DNA of 64,000 nucleotides, from contig CAWHQZ010000013.1 of assembly GCA_963831645.1 (NCBI GenBank), forward strand, positions 310,001 through 374,000, written 5' to 3'. The position numbers and the translations under genes were made by a program. Position 1 is the stretch's first letter; each line of letters starts with the position of its first letter. The DNA is from CAWHQZ01 sp963831645. GTDB taxonomy: Bacteria; Pseudomonadota; Alphaproteobacteria; Rhizobiales; Aestuariivirgaceae. Of this stretch, positions 55,105 through 63,810 are shown one piece after another. Below the pieces are notes generated by a model. It did no database searches, was not told the DNA's origin, and worked only from the letters and a program-made list of their open reading frames with translations.

Positions 55105-56006
55105 CGCTTTCGCTCCGTCTTGCTGACAAGCCGGGCGGTCATCAGGTCGAGCAGCTTGCCGGTGTCGACGCCGGTAAGCAGGACATGATGACCTTCGCCG
55201 CCCTTGAAATGCGTCTGGCCGCGGGCCGGACCATCTTCGGTCTCGACAACAAAACGGCCGCGCTCGATCGAGAACAGGTCGGGCCAGATCAGGCAGCCGA
55301 TCACCACCGCGTCGTGAATGGCGGCCGGATGCCCGCCGGCGCCTGCCAGCGCCAACATCCTGGCCGCGAGTTTGGCGGCGGGATTCGTAGAGCGTGCAAG
55401 GCGGCGCAGATGCCGCTTGCTCATCACGAGATGGCGCGTCAGATCATAGGGCGCGACGACGGTCGGGATCTGCGAGGCGAATACCTGTCGCGCCGCGTGC
55501 GGATCGAACCACACGTTGAACTCGGCGGCGGCGGTCGCGTTGCCCTTGCCCAGCGCGCCCCCCATGATCATCAGCCGATCGATCTTTGCCTGCAGCCCGG
55601 GTTGCTTGAGCAGGAGCTGGGCGACGTTGGTAAGCGGTCCGAGAAGGCAGAACAACACCGAATGATCGGCAGCTTCCCGGAGAGTGCGCGTGAGGTAATC
55701 GAAGGCGGATTCGGAGATGGCGCCACGCCGTGGCCGTTTCAGACCGAGATCGCAGTCACCGCCCCAGACATCGGTCGCATAGCTTGCCTTGAGCCTGAGC
55801 GGGCGGTCGCTGCCGGCAAATACCGGCGACTTGAGACCGAGGGTCGCGCAGGCCGACAGCGCATTGTCGGTAGTGCGCTCGATGGTCGAATTGCCGGCGA
55901 CGGTGGTGACCGCAGTGATCGCCAGCTCCGGGGAGGCGGCGGCAAGCGCCAAAGCCACGGTATCGTCCAGGCCGGGATCGCAGTCGATCACGATGGCTCG
56001 ACGCAT
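55101..56006 (-). CDS. Inosine-uridine-preferring nucleoside hydrolase
   Basis: 301 residues. The calcium site is in IDCDPGLDDTVALALA (D-x-D-P-G-x-D-D). Further family strands are VTTVAGNSTIERTTDNAL, LGPLTNVAQLL, IMGGALGKGNATAAAEFNVWFDP and the C-terminal AIHDAVVIGCLIWP. Hydrolyses nucleosides to base and ribose. ATG 56006 is chosen because it puts the DxDPG motif at residue 8, the family's position. Overlaps rbsK by 4 bp and is divergent from the FAD oxidoreductase gene. Confidence 0.93.
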   Translation of the reverse strand: MRRAIVIDCDPGLDDTVALALAAASPELAITAVTTVAGNSTIERTTDNALSACATLGLKSPVFAGSDRPLRLKASYATDVWGGDCDLGLKRPRRGAISESAFDYLTRTLREAADHSVLFCLLGPLTNVAQLLLKQPGLQAKIDRLMIMGGALGKGNATAAAEFNVWFDPHAARQVFASQIPTVVAPYDLTRHLVMSKRHLRRLARSTNPAAKLAARMLALAGAGGHPAAIHDAVVIGCLIWPDLFSIERGRFVVETEDGPARGQTHFKGGEGHHVLLTGVDTGKLLDLMTARLVSKTERKR

Positions 56007-56134
56007 GTGGCCCCTCATTGCCCGACGGCAAGCATCGCCAATCACTATCGCAACTGCCGCAGCAAGACCAACAGCTTGCGCATGCCGGCCGGGATCAACT
56101 ACCACAAGGCCGGCGCCGCAAGATGGAAATGGCG

Positions 56135-57385
56135 ATGAAGGTATTGGTCCTGGGAGCCGGGATTGCCGGCGTTACGACAGCCTATGAGCTCAACCGCGAC
56201 GGCCATGAAGTCGTCGTGGTCGATCGGGAGTTGGAGCCGGCGGCATTTTCGAGCTACGCCAACGCCGGCCTGTTTGCCTCCGGGCATTCATACTCGTGGT
56301 CATCGCCAGCAGCGCCGGCAATGCTGTTGCGTTCCCTGTGGCGCAACGACCAGGCACTGCGTCTGCGGCCGCAGGCTGATCGCCACTTCTGGCGGTGGAT
56401 GTGGAAATTCTGGCGACAGTGCACCCCCGAGCGCGCAGCCCGGAACACGTCATGTAAAGCGCGGCTGTGCAACTATTCGCTCGAGGTGTTTCATGAAACG
56501 CTGAAGACCGCCGACCTCTCCTTCGGCCGGCGGACGGGAGGACTGATCTATTTCTATCGTCATGACCAGGCCCTGGCGCAGGCGGTGGAGAGAGCGGCCA
56601 TTCTCAGGGACAACGGCTGCGCCATCGAGGTGCTCGATCGCGAGGGCGTAATCGCCAAAGATGCGGCTCTCGCGCCCGTGCTGGACCAGATCGCCGGCGC
56701 GCTGTTTGCGCCAAACGATGAGAGCGGCGACTGCCGGATGTTTGCATGCAAGCTGGCCAGGTGGCTGACGGCTCGCGGCGTCAGGTTCAAGGCCGGCGTG
56801 ACGATTGAAGGCATCGACACTGACGGCGAGCGCGTGTCCGGCGTCCGGACCGATCATGATCGGGAGACTGCGGAAGCCTACGTGCTGTGCCTCGGTGTGT
56901 TCAGCCCGCACATCTCCCGCTCGATCGGCCAGGACCTGCCGATCTATCCGGTGAAAGGCTATTCGGTCACCCTGCCGGTATTGGGCCGCCATCAGGCGCC
57001 GGCGCTCGGGGGCGTCGATGAAGAGAACCTCATCGCCTACTGTCCGCTCGGCGATCGCCTCAGGGTCACCGCCACCGCCGAATTCTCCGGCTACGGACGA
57101 TCGCACTCAGCAGCCGATTTCCGCCACATGTTGTCGTGCGTCCAGGCTTTGTTTCCCAATGGCGCAGACTATTCGAGGCCTCAATATTGGGCCGGCCTCA
57201 GACCGATGACGCCGGAAGGAACGCCGATTGTCGGCGCCGGGCGGCTTGGCAACCTCTGGTACAACACCGGATTGGGCCACATGGGATGGACGATGAGTCA
57301 CGCCACGGCGCGCATCACTGCCGACCTGATCGGCGGCCGCCGCCCGGCTTTTCCAGTGGATGAGCTTGCGCCGCCGGCAAGTTAA
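56135..57385 (+). CDS. FAD-dependent D-amino acid dehydrogenase (DadA family)
   Basis: 416 residues. FAD Rossmann loop VLVLGAGIAGVTTAYELNRDG, then VDRELEPAAFSSYANAGLF, YSWSSPAAP, ADLSFGRRTGGLIYFY, GDCRMFACKL, the substrate-site PVKGYSVTLPV, RPQYWAGLRPMTPEGTPIVG and the C-terminal NTGLGHMGWTM for FAD. Oxidises D-amino acids to keto acids with electrons to the quinone pool. Starts at 56123, 56129 or 56135 are all possible; 56135 is chosen as nearest to the Rossmann motif. Lacks a flanking alanine racemase gene, so the amino acid could differ. Confidence 0.9.
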   Translation: MKVLVLGAGIAGVTTAYELNRDGHEVVVVDRELEPAAFSSYANAGLFASGHSYSWSSPAAPAMLLRSLWRNDQALRLRPQADRHFWRWMWKFWRQCTPERAARNTSCKARLCNYSLEVFHETLKTADLSFGRRTGGLIYFYRHDQALAQAVERAAILRDNGCAIEVLDREGVIAKDAALAPVLDQIAGALFAPNDESGDCRMFACKLARWLTARGVRFKAGVTIEGIDTDGERVSGVRTDHDRETAEAYVLCLGVFSPHISRSIGQDLPIYPVKGYSVTLPVLGRHQAPALGGVDEENLIAYCPLGDRLRVTATAEFSGYGRSHSAADFRHMLSCVQALFPNGADYSRPQYWAGLRPMTPEGTPIVGAGRLGNLWYNTGLGHMGWTMSHATARITADLIGGRRPAFPVDELAPPAS

Positions 57386-57520
57386 TCAGTATACAGATTA
57401 TATTGGGACGAGTTTACGCAGGGTCAGGTTTGCTGTGTCAAATTGACCTAGGACGAGACACACTTTCGCCCCATGCGGTCCATACCCAGTCTCCATTGCC
57501 AATCAGTAGAGAGGTGGTTG

Positions 57521-57886
57521 ATGACTTTGAAATGTCCCAAAATTCTTGTCGCATTCGTATCAGCTATTTTCATCAGCGGCTTCGTCGGGGTGCAGCCGTC
57601 CTTCGCGCTGCAGTCCGGTCTTGCCTCCTATTATGCAAGCGGCAAAGTGACGGCCAGTGGCGAGCGTTTCAACCCGCACGGCCTCACCGCGGCGCACCGG
57701 ACGCTGCCGTTCGGCACCAAGGTCCGCGTCGTCAACGACCGTACCGGCAGCGCCGTGGTAGTGCGGATCAATGATCGAGGACCTTTCATTGGCGGCCGTA
57801 TCATCGATCTGGCGCTCGGCGCCGCCAGGAAGATCGGCCTCATCGGCTCGGGCGTGGCCAAAGTCACCATCAGCGTGCTGGAGTAA
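57521..57886 (+). CDS. RlpA-like septal ring lytic transglycosylase, short form
   Basis: 121 residues. Signal peptide LVAFVSAIFISGFVGVQPSFA, then a single double-psi beta-barrel: QSGLASYYASGKVTASGERF, LTAAHRTLPFGTKVRVVND, VVVRINDRGPFIGGRIIDLA (catalytic Asp loop) and AARKIGLIGSG. No SPOR domain, so it is shorter than E. coli RlpA. Acts on denuded peptidoglycan in that family. Cleavage at ALQ/SGL or FA/LQ is likely. A terminator follows. Confidence 0.92.
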   Translation: MTLKCPKILVAFVSAIFISGFVGVQPSFALQSGLASYYASGKVTASGERFNPHGLTAAHRTLPFGTKVRVVNDRTGSAVVVRINDRGPFIGGRIIDLALGAARKIGLIGSGVAKVTISVLE

Positions 57887-57911
57887 TCTCAAGCCCGCTC
57901 GATGTGCTCAA

Positions 57912-57940
57912 GGCCCGGCTTCACGCCGGGCCTTCTTGCT
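57912..57940 (+). terminator. Rho-independent terminator after rlpA-like gene
   Basis: Stem GGCCCGGC (57912-57919), loop TTCAC, stem GCCGGGCC (57925-57932), followed by TTCTTGCT. A perfect 8-bp GC stem with a short T-rich tail 25 bp after the stop. The T-tract is interrupted, so efficiency may be partial. Confidence 0.75.
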
Positions 57941-58017
57941 GACGGGCATGCTGACGCCGCTCTTGTCAAGCTTCCCTGCTGCGGGCACAGAGCTATGTCA
58001 GCAGGCAGGGGAGCACC

Positions 58018-59046
58018 ATGAAGATCGTCTACTCCGAAGATCACCGGAAACATTTTCCCCAGGGCGAACTCTACGGGGGCGAGTTCGTTACCCCGTTCGA
58101 ACGGCCTTCGCGCGTGGAATACGTGCTCGCCAGACTAAGGCAGCGCAAGTTCACCGACTTTGTGGCGCCCGAGAAGTTCAGCCGCGCGGCGGCGAAGCGG
58201 GTGCACGAAGAGCCGCTGCTCAATTTTCTGCAGACGGCATGGAAGGAGTGGGCAAAGGCGGGGTATCGCGGCGAAATCATCCCGACCGGCTATCCGGCGC
58301 GGCGGATGCGGCCGCGCGAGCCGCGTAACATCGACGGCCGGACCGGCTACTTCGCGCTGTCCATGGAAACGGCAGTGACCGCCGGGACATGGGACGCGGC
58401 CAAGTCGAGCGCCGCCGTGGTACAGACGGCGCAGCGGTTGATCGCCGGGGGCGAGCCTGCCGCTTTCGCCCTGTGCCGGCCGCCCGGCCATCATGCCGCC
58501 GCCGACATGTACGGCGGCTATTGCTTTCTCAACAACGCGGCGATCGCTGCCCAGATGTTCCTCGACCAGGGGGCGGAGCGGGTCGCCATCCTCGACGTCG
58601 ACTTTCATCACGGCAACGGCACCCAGGATATTTTCTACCGGCGCAAGGACGTGCTGTTTGTTTCCCTGCACGGTCGGCCGGAAGACGCCTTTCCCTATTT
58701 CCTCGGATTCTCAGATGAGCGCGGCGAGGCTGAAGGCGAAGATCACAACATCAACTATCCGATGCCGCCAGGTACCGCATATGGCAAGTGGGCCCAGGCG
58801 CTCGGGGAGGGACTGAAGCACGTCCGCAAGTACGCCCCCGATGCCCTCATCGTTTCGCTCGGCGTCGACACCTACAAGGACGATCCGATCAGCTTCTTCA
58901 GGCTCACCTCGAAGGATTTCGTTGATTACGGCGCGCGCATCGCCACCCTCAGGCGTCCGACCCTGTTCGTCATGGAAGGCGGCTATGCCATCGAGGCGAT
59001 CGGCGTCAATACCGTCAATGTGCTGGAAGGCTTTCTCGATCGCTAG
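58018..59046 (+). CDS. Histone deacetylase family protein (acetylpolyamine amidohydrolase type)
   Basis: 342 residues. Arginase/deacetylase fold with LCRPPGHHAAADMYGGYCFLNN (active-site His pair), ILDVDFHHGNGTQDIFY (zinc ligands Asp and His) and SLGVDTYKDDP (third ligand and loop). In bacteria this class removes acetyl groups from acetylpolyamines. The N-terminal loop PFERPSRVEYVLARL and position beside an amidase and PotD-like transporter fit acetylpolyamine use. AGGGGAGC ribosome site eight bases before ATG 58018. Confidence 0.93.
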   Translation: MKIVYSEDHRKHFPQGELYGGEFVTPFERPSRVEYVLARLRQRKFTDFVAPEKFSRAAAKRVHEEPLLNFLQTAWKEWAKAGYRGEIIPTGYPARRMRPREPRNIDGRTGYFALSMETAVTAGTWDAAKSSAAVVQTAQRLIAGGEPAAFALCRPPGHHAAADMYGGYCFLNNAAIAAQMFLDQGAERVAILDVDFHHGNGTQDIFYRRKDVLFVSLHGRPEDAFPYFLGFSDERGEAEGEDHNINYPMPPGTAYGKWAQALGEGLKHVRKYAPDALIVSLGVDTYKDDPISFFRLTSKDFVDYGARIATLRRPTLFVMEGGYAIEAIGVNTVNVLEGFLDR

Positions 59047-59057
59047 CGTAGAGACGG

Positions 59058-61148
59058 ATGGCCCGCGATCCCCGCTATGACATCCTGTTCGAGCCGGTGA
59101 AGATCGGGCCCAAGACGGCCAGGAACCGGTTCTACCAGGTGCCGCATTGCAACGGCATGGGCCGTCTCTATCCCAGCGCCAACGCCACCATGCGCGGCAT
59201 CAAGGCGGAAGGCGGCTGGGCGGTGGTGTGCACCGAGGAAACCGAGATCCATCCATCGGCCGACATCTCGCCCTATAGCGAATTGCGCCTGTGGAGCGAT
59301 GCCGACATGCCCGTGCATGAGCGCATCGTCGAGGCCATCCATGCTCATGGCGGGCTTGCCGGCCTCGAACTCTGCCACAACGGTGTTTCGAGCGCCAACA
59401 ACTCGTCGCGCGAGGTGCCGCTGGCGCCGCAGCACATGGCGACCCGCACCGCCTTCAGCGAACCCCTGCAGGCGCGGGCGTTGGACAAGGAGGACCTCGG
59501 GAACATCCGGCGCTGGCACCGGCTGGCGGCGCAGCGCGGCAAGAAGGCGGGCTACGATCTCATCTATGTCTACGCCGGTCACGGGCTGACGATCGCGCAA
59601 CATCTTCTTTCTCGCTACACCAATCAGCGTACGGACGAATACGGCGGATCGCTGCAAAACCGGGTTCGCTTCCTGCGCGAACTCATCGCCGACACCCGGG
59701 ACGCGGTAGTGGATGCGTGCGCCGTCCCTTTGCGCATCGCCATCGACGAGATGGTGGGCGAGCAAGGCATCACGCCTGCGGAAATGCAGGACATCGTCGG
59801 GCTGCTCGCCGAAGAGCCGGACCTGTGGGACTTCTGCCTCGGCAACTGGCCGCACGATTCGGCGAGCTCGCGCTTCGCCGAGGAAGGCTTTCAGGAACAG
59901 TATGTTCGTGGGCTAAAGAAGCTCACCACGCGGCCGGTGGTGGGAGTGGGCCGGTTCACTTCCCCCGACGCCATGGTGCGGCAGATACGCGCCGGTATCC
60001 TCGACATGATCGGCGCGGCGCGACCCTCGATCGCCGACCCGTTCCTGCCTAGGAAAATCGAGGAGGGGCGGATCGAGGACATTCGCGAGTGCATCGGATG
60101 CAACATGTGCGTGGTGGGCGACTACACGATCACGCCGAGCCGCTGCACGCAGAACGCCACCTTCGGCGATGAATGGCGCCGCGGCTGGCACCCGGAACGG
60201 TTCGCCAGGGCCGGCTCCGACGCACGGGTGCTCGTGGTCGGTGCAGGACCCGCGGGGCTGGAGGCGGCCCGTGTTGCAGCCATGCGCGGCTACGAGGTGG
60301 CGCTGGCCGAGGCAACGGAGGAAGTCGGCGGGCGCGTGGCGCGGGAGCGCAAGCTTCCCGGGCTTGCCGCCTGGGGCCGGGTTGCCGACTACCGCGTCTA
60401 TCAGTTGTCCCAGCGGGCCAACGTCGAAGTTTTTCGCGGCAGCGCCTTGAGTGCAGGCGACATCCTCGACTTCGGCTTCGCGCATGTCGCCGTCGCCACC
60501 GGCGCGAAGTGGCGTCGGGATGGGGTGGCGCGCTATCACCTGTCGTCGATCCCGATCGATGCGGGCGCTTCCGTGCTGACGCCCGACGATGCCATGGCGG
60601 GAACGCTGCCCGGAGGTCGCGCCGTCATCTTTGACGACGACCACTATTATATGGCCGGCGTCATGGCGGAGCTCCTGGCGCAGTCGGGGTGCCGGGCGAC
60701 ACTGATCACGCCGGCCCCCGTCGTTTCCGCCTTCACCCGCTACACGATGGAGCAGGCGTTCATACAGGAGCGGCTTCTGCGGCTCGGCGTCGAGCTGCTT
60801 CCTGCCCATGCTGTCTCGCGGATCGCTGCCGACCACGTGGAAGCGCGTTGCATCTACACCGGAAAGCCGGTCCTGCGGGAAGCCGAAGCCGTAATGCTGG
60901 TCACGGCGCGTCTTCCCCGCGATGAAGTCTGGCTCGCACTCAAGGAAAGACGCGCCGACTGGGCGGCGTCGGGCGTCCGTTCGGCGCAGCCGATCGGCGA
61001 CTGCCATGCGCCGGCCACGATCGCGCACGCGGTCTACGCCGGCCATCGCTTCGCCCGTGAGCTCGACGAGCCGGAGCGGGGTGACGAGCTTCCCTTCCGG
61101 CGCGAACTGCCGCAGCTCTCGCCGTCATTTCCGGTACGCTTTCCGTGA
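59058..61148 (+). CDS. NADH:flavin oxidoreductase/TMADH-like protein, FMN-4Fe4S-FAD
   Basis: 696 residues, the three-cofactor layout of trimethylamine dehydrogenase and 2,4-dienoyl-CoA reductase. TIM barrel: NRFYQVPHCNGMGRL, YDLIYVYAGHGLTIAQHLLS, NQRTDEYGGSLQNR. The [4Fe-4S] cluster is in ECIGCNMCVVGDYTITPSRCTQN. The C-terminal half has a Rossmann site VLVVGAGPAGLEAARVAAMRG and VMLVTARLPRDEV. Relatives demethylate or oxidise amines and betaines. With polyamine genes around, an amine dehydrogenase is likely, though the amine is not known. It starts 11 bp after the amidohydrolase stop. Confidence 0.9.
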   Translation: MARDPRYDILFEPVKIGPKTARNRFYQVPHCNGMGRLYPSANATMRGIKAEGGWAVVCTEETEIHPSADISPYSELRLWSDADMPVHERIVEAIHAHGGLAGLELCHNGVSSANNSSREVPLAPQHMATRTAFSEPLQARALDKEDLGNIRRWHRLAAQRGKKAGYDLIYVYAGHGLTIAQHLLSRYTNQRTDEYGGSLQNRVRFLRELIADTRDAVVDACAVPLRIAIDEMVGEQGITPAEMQDIVGLLAEEPDLWDFCLGNWPHDSASSRFAEEGFQEQYVRGLKKLTTRPVVGVGRFTSPDAMVRQIRAGILDMIGAARPSIADPFLPRKIEEGRIEDIRECIGCNMCVVGDYTITPSRCTQNATFGDEWRRGWHPERFARAGSDARVLVVGAGPAGLEAARVAAMRGYEVALAEATEEVGGRVARERKLPGLAAWGRVADYRVYQLSQRANVEVFRGSALSAGDILDFGFAHVAVATGAKWRRDGVARYHLSSIPIDAGASVLTPDDAMAGTLPGGRAVIFDDDHYYMAGVMAELLAQSGCRATLITPAPVVSAFTRYTMEQAFIQERLLRLGVELLPAHAVSRIAADHVEARCIYTGKPVLREAEAVMLVTARLPRDEVWLALKERRADWAASGVRSAQPIGDCHAPATIAHAVYAGHRFARELDEPERGDELPFRRELPQLSPSFPVRFP

Positions 61149-61169
61149 AGAACAAAATCATAGACGGCG

Positions 61170-62603
61170 TCACAGCGGGTGATTGTTCGCGGTGATGAAC
61201 AGATGCGGCGCGGCGCGCTCGTAGGCCCGCGCGGCGCGGAACACGCTCAGGTCATCGTAGGTGCGGCCGATGAGCTGAATTCCGGTCGGTACGCCTGATT
61301 TGGCTCTTCCCGAGGGCACCGCCATCACCGGACAGTTGTGAAGCATGTTGAACTGATAGGTCAGAACCCAGCCGTACTCGGGATCGACCTTCACGCCGTT
61401 GATGCGAAAATCCGGATCCCAGGGATCATGCTCGGCCGCCACTGCGGGCACACTGTTGGTCGGGCAGAGGAAGATATTGTACTTCTCCATGAGCGGCCCA
61501 AATTTCTGATACATCTTGTGCAACTGCTCCCACGAGCGCGCCATGTCGTCGAGCGTCGTGTTCGCCTCGCAATTCCTCGCGAACCTGACCGAGTAGTCGC
61601 ACATATCCGCCGCGTCGTGCTGGGCGTGCCAGATGGTCTGCCTGCCGAAATGCATGGAGTTGTACCAGTGCATGGCGGCCCGCTCGCAATCGATGGTCCA
61701 ATCGAGCTCCACCTCATCGACGATGCAGCCGAGACCGCGAAACACGTCGAGGGCGGCCAGGGTGTTCTTGAGCACATCGGTGGCGAGGTTCATGTAGCCG
61801 AGGTCGAGCGAATAGGCGACGCGGAAATCACCGATACCTTCCGGCTCGTCCGGAATCAGCACCCGGTCGCGCAGCGAATCGTGATCGCGCGGGTGGACGC
61901 CGGAAACGATGTTCTGCACCAGCGCCGCATCGGCCGCGCTGCGGGCCATGGGTCCGCAGTGGTTGTAGGTGTCGAAGCAGGCCGGCGGTCCATCGGGATT
62001 TCGTCCATGCGGCGGCTTGTAGCCAACGACGCCGCACGCCGCGGCTGGAGTGCGTATCGATCCGCCGATGTCGGTGCCGGTCGCCAGCAGCGTCGTGCCG
62101 GCGGCGAGGGCAGCGCCGCTTCCCCCCGAGGATCCTCCCGGGCCGTATTCGAGATTGAAGGGATTGCGCGTGATCCCCCACATTCGCGTATGGCAGGTAC
62201 CGGAGAGGCAGAACTCCGGCGTGGTGGTGCGCGCGTGGATGATGGCGCCTGCCTCCTCCAGCCGCTCGATCATCGGATCGGACTGCTCGCTGACGTTGTC
62301 CTTGAATATGAGCGAGCCATAGGTGGTGCGCTTGCCGGCCACCCGCTGCGCATCCTTGACGGCCACCGGGATCCCTTCGAGCGGCCGGGCACGCGAGGAC
62401 CTTTTCGAGTAGAAACCATTGGCAGTCCGGGCCCTGCTCAGGGCTTCCTCGAAGTAGGTGTCGGCGAAAGCGTTGATCTTCGGCTCGACCTCCCCGGCGC
62501 GATCGATCAGCGCCTGCATCAGCTCGAGCGGCGACAACTTCTTCTTGCGGAAAAGATCGAGCGCCTCGCGGGTGGAGAGGTAACAGAGATCCGTGCCTGG
62601 CAT
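61170..62603 (-). CDS. Amidase (amidase-signature family)
   Basis: 477 residues. The Ser-cisSer-Lys triad is visible: Lys in IPVAVKDAQ, and the signature YGPGGSSGGSGAALAAG ... TDIGGSIRTPAAACG. The nearby GYKPPHGR, HCGPMARSAADAAL and C-terminal SVPAVAAEHDPW, GVPTGIQLIGR complete the family. Hydrolyses an amide, here possibly a polyamine-derived or acylated amine given its neighbours. Faces the oxidoreductase gene, with only 21 bp between their ends. Confidence 0.92.
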   Translation of the reverse strand: MPGTDLCYLSTREALDLFRKKKLSPLELMQALIDRAGEVEPKINAFADTYFEEALSRARTANGFYSKRSSRARPLEGIPVAVKDAQRVAGKRTTYGSLIFKDNVSEQSDPMIERLEEAGAIIHARTTTPEFCLSGTCHTRMWGITRNPFNLEYGPGGSSGGSGAALAAGTTLLATGTDIGGSIRTPAAACGVVGYKPPHGRNPDGPPACFDTYNHCGPMARSAADAALVQNIVSGVHPRDHDSLRDRVLIPDEPEGIGDFRVAYSLDLGYMNLATDVLKNTLAALDVFRGLGCIVDEVELDWTIDCERAAMHWYNSMHFGRQTIWHAQHDAADMCDYSVRFARNCEANTTLDDMARSWEQLHKMYQKFGPLMEKYNIFLCPTNSVPAVAAEHDPWDPDFRINGVKVDPEYGWVLTYQFNMLHNCPVMAVPSGRAKSGVPTGIQLIGRTYDDLSVFRAARAYERAAPHLFITANNHPL

Positions 62604-62742
62604 GGTTCAGATGTTGGGACGATTCTGGCCGGTTGTGAACCATGCTTCGGCCGCCGGCAAATAGACGGGGTCCAGGTTGGGCAATTCGTGGCCGCGAACG
62701 AGCCCCGGCAGCTGCGCTGTCGAGGCTCTTCAGTTCAGGCGA

Positions 62743-63777
62743 TCACTTCTGTATTTCGGTCCAGATCTTCGTATAAATTTCATTGACTTCCGGCGGACAG
62801 GCCAGGCTGAACTTGCCCTTGTCGACGAACTCCGCCGGAACGACGATCTCCGGAGCGGTCTTCATTTCTTCCGGCATGAAGGCTTCCGAGCCCTTGATGC
62901 CATTGGCGTAGCGCGCGAAAACTGAGATCAGTGCGGCGTTCTCAGGCGCCATGACGAAGTTCTGGAACAGCTTGGCGTTCTCGACGTTCTTGGCGTCCTT
63001 GAGCACCGCCACGTTGTCCATCCACAGTGGATAGCCTTCCTTGGGATAGCCATAGACGATGGTGGGATTCTTGAGCCGGGCTCGAAACGTCGAGCCGTTC
63101 CAGTTGACACCGACGACGATGTCGTCCTTCTCGTATTTCTCCTGGTTGCCGTAGTCCATCGACATCCAGTGCTCCTTGGCCGCGACCAGCTTGTCGCGCA
63201 CCTTCTTGAGAACTTCCTTGTCTCCGGTGCACGGTTCGCCGCCTACGTACATGATGGCGAGGTTCATCACATCGGCCATTTCGGGAACGACGTTGATCTT
63301 CCCCTTGAGCTCTCCAGGCGGGTCGAGAAAGATCGCCGAGGTATTGACGTCGCCCTTGTAATATTTGGTATTGAGAAGGATTCCGGTCGATCCCCACTGC
63401 CAGGGTACGGTGAATTTGCGGCCCGGATCGAACTCCACATCGATCCATTTGGGATCGACGTGCTTGAAGTTCTCCATCTGGTCTGGGCGCGTTTCGAGCA
63501 GCAGTCCTTCCTGGATCCACACCGGCACGAAACTCGCGGACGGAACGACGATATCGAAGCCGTGACCGCCGGCCCGCACCTTGGCGAGCGCGGTGTCGTT
63601 GGAATCGTAGTCGGTGACCGTAACCTTGACCTTGTACTGGTCCTCGAATTTTTTGATCAGCTCGGGGTTCGTATAGTCGCCCCAGTTGAATATCTGCAAC
63701 TCGCCCTCGGCGAAAGCAAGGCTCGTGGTCATCGCCAGGGCGAAACCAAAAGCGACACCCGCTAGTTTCATCTTCAT
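62743..63777 (-). CDS. Polyamine ABC transporter substrate-binding protein (PotD/PotF type)
   Basis: 344 residues, ATG 63777 (MKMKLAGVAFGFALAMTTSLA) with a signal peptide ending AFA/E. Binding lobes: LQIFNWGDYTNPELIKKFE at the mature N-terminus, VKVTVTDYDSNDTALAKV, GHGFDIVVPSASFV, FTVPWQWGSTGILLN and GYPLWMDNVAVLKDAKN. These are typical of spermidine/putrescine receptors. Followed upstream on the minus strand by a PotC-like permease, so it belongs to a polyamine import operon that continues past the right edge. Confidence 0.92.
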   Translation of the reverse strand: MKMKLAGVAFGFALAMTTSLAFAEGELQIFNWGDYTNPELIKKFEDQYKVKVTVTDYDSNDTALAKVRAGGHGFDIVVPSASFVPVWIQEGLLLETRPDQMENFKHVDPKWIDVEFDPGRKFTVPWQWGSTGILLNTKYYKGDVNTSAIFLDPPGELKGKINVVPEMADVMNLAIMYVGGEPCTGDKEVLKKVRDKLVAAKEHWMSMDYGNQEKYEKDDIVVGVNWNGSTFRARLKNPTIVYGYPKEGYPLWMDNVAVLKDAKNVENAKLFQNFVMAPENAALISVFARYANGIKGSEAFMPEEMKTAPEIVVPAEFVDKGKFSLACPPEVNEIYTKIWTEIQK

Positions 63778-63810
63778 TGGACGCTTCTCCTTTGGTTGAC
63801 TAACTAACAC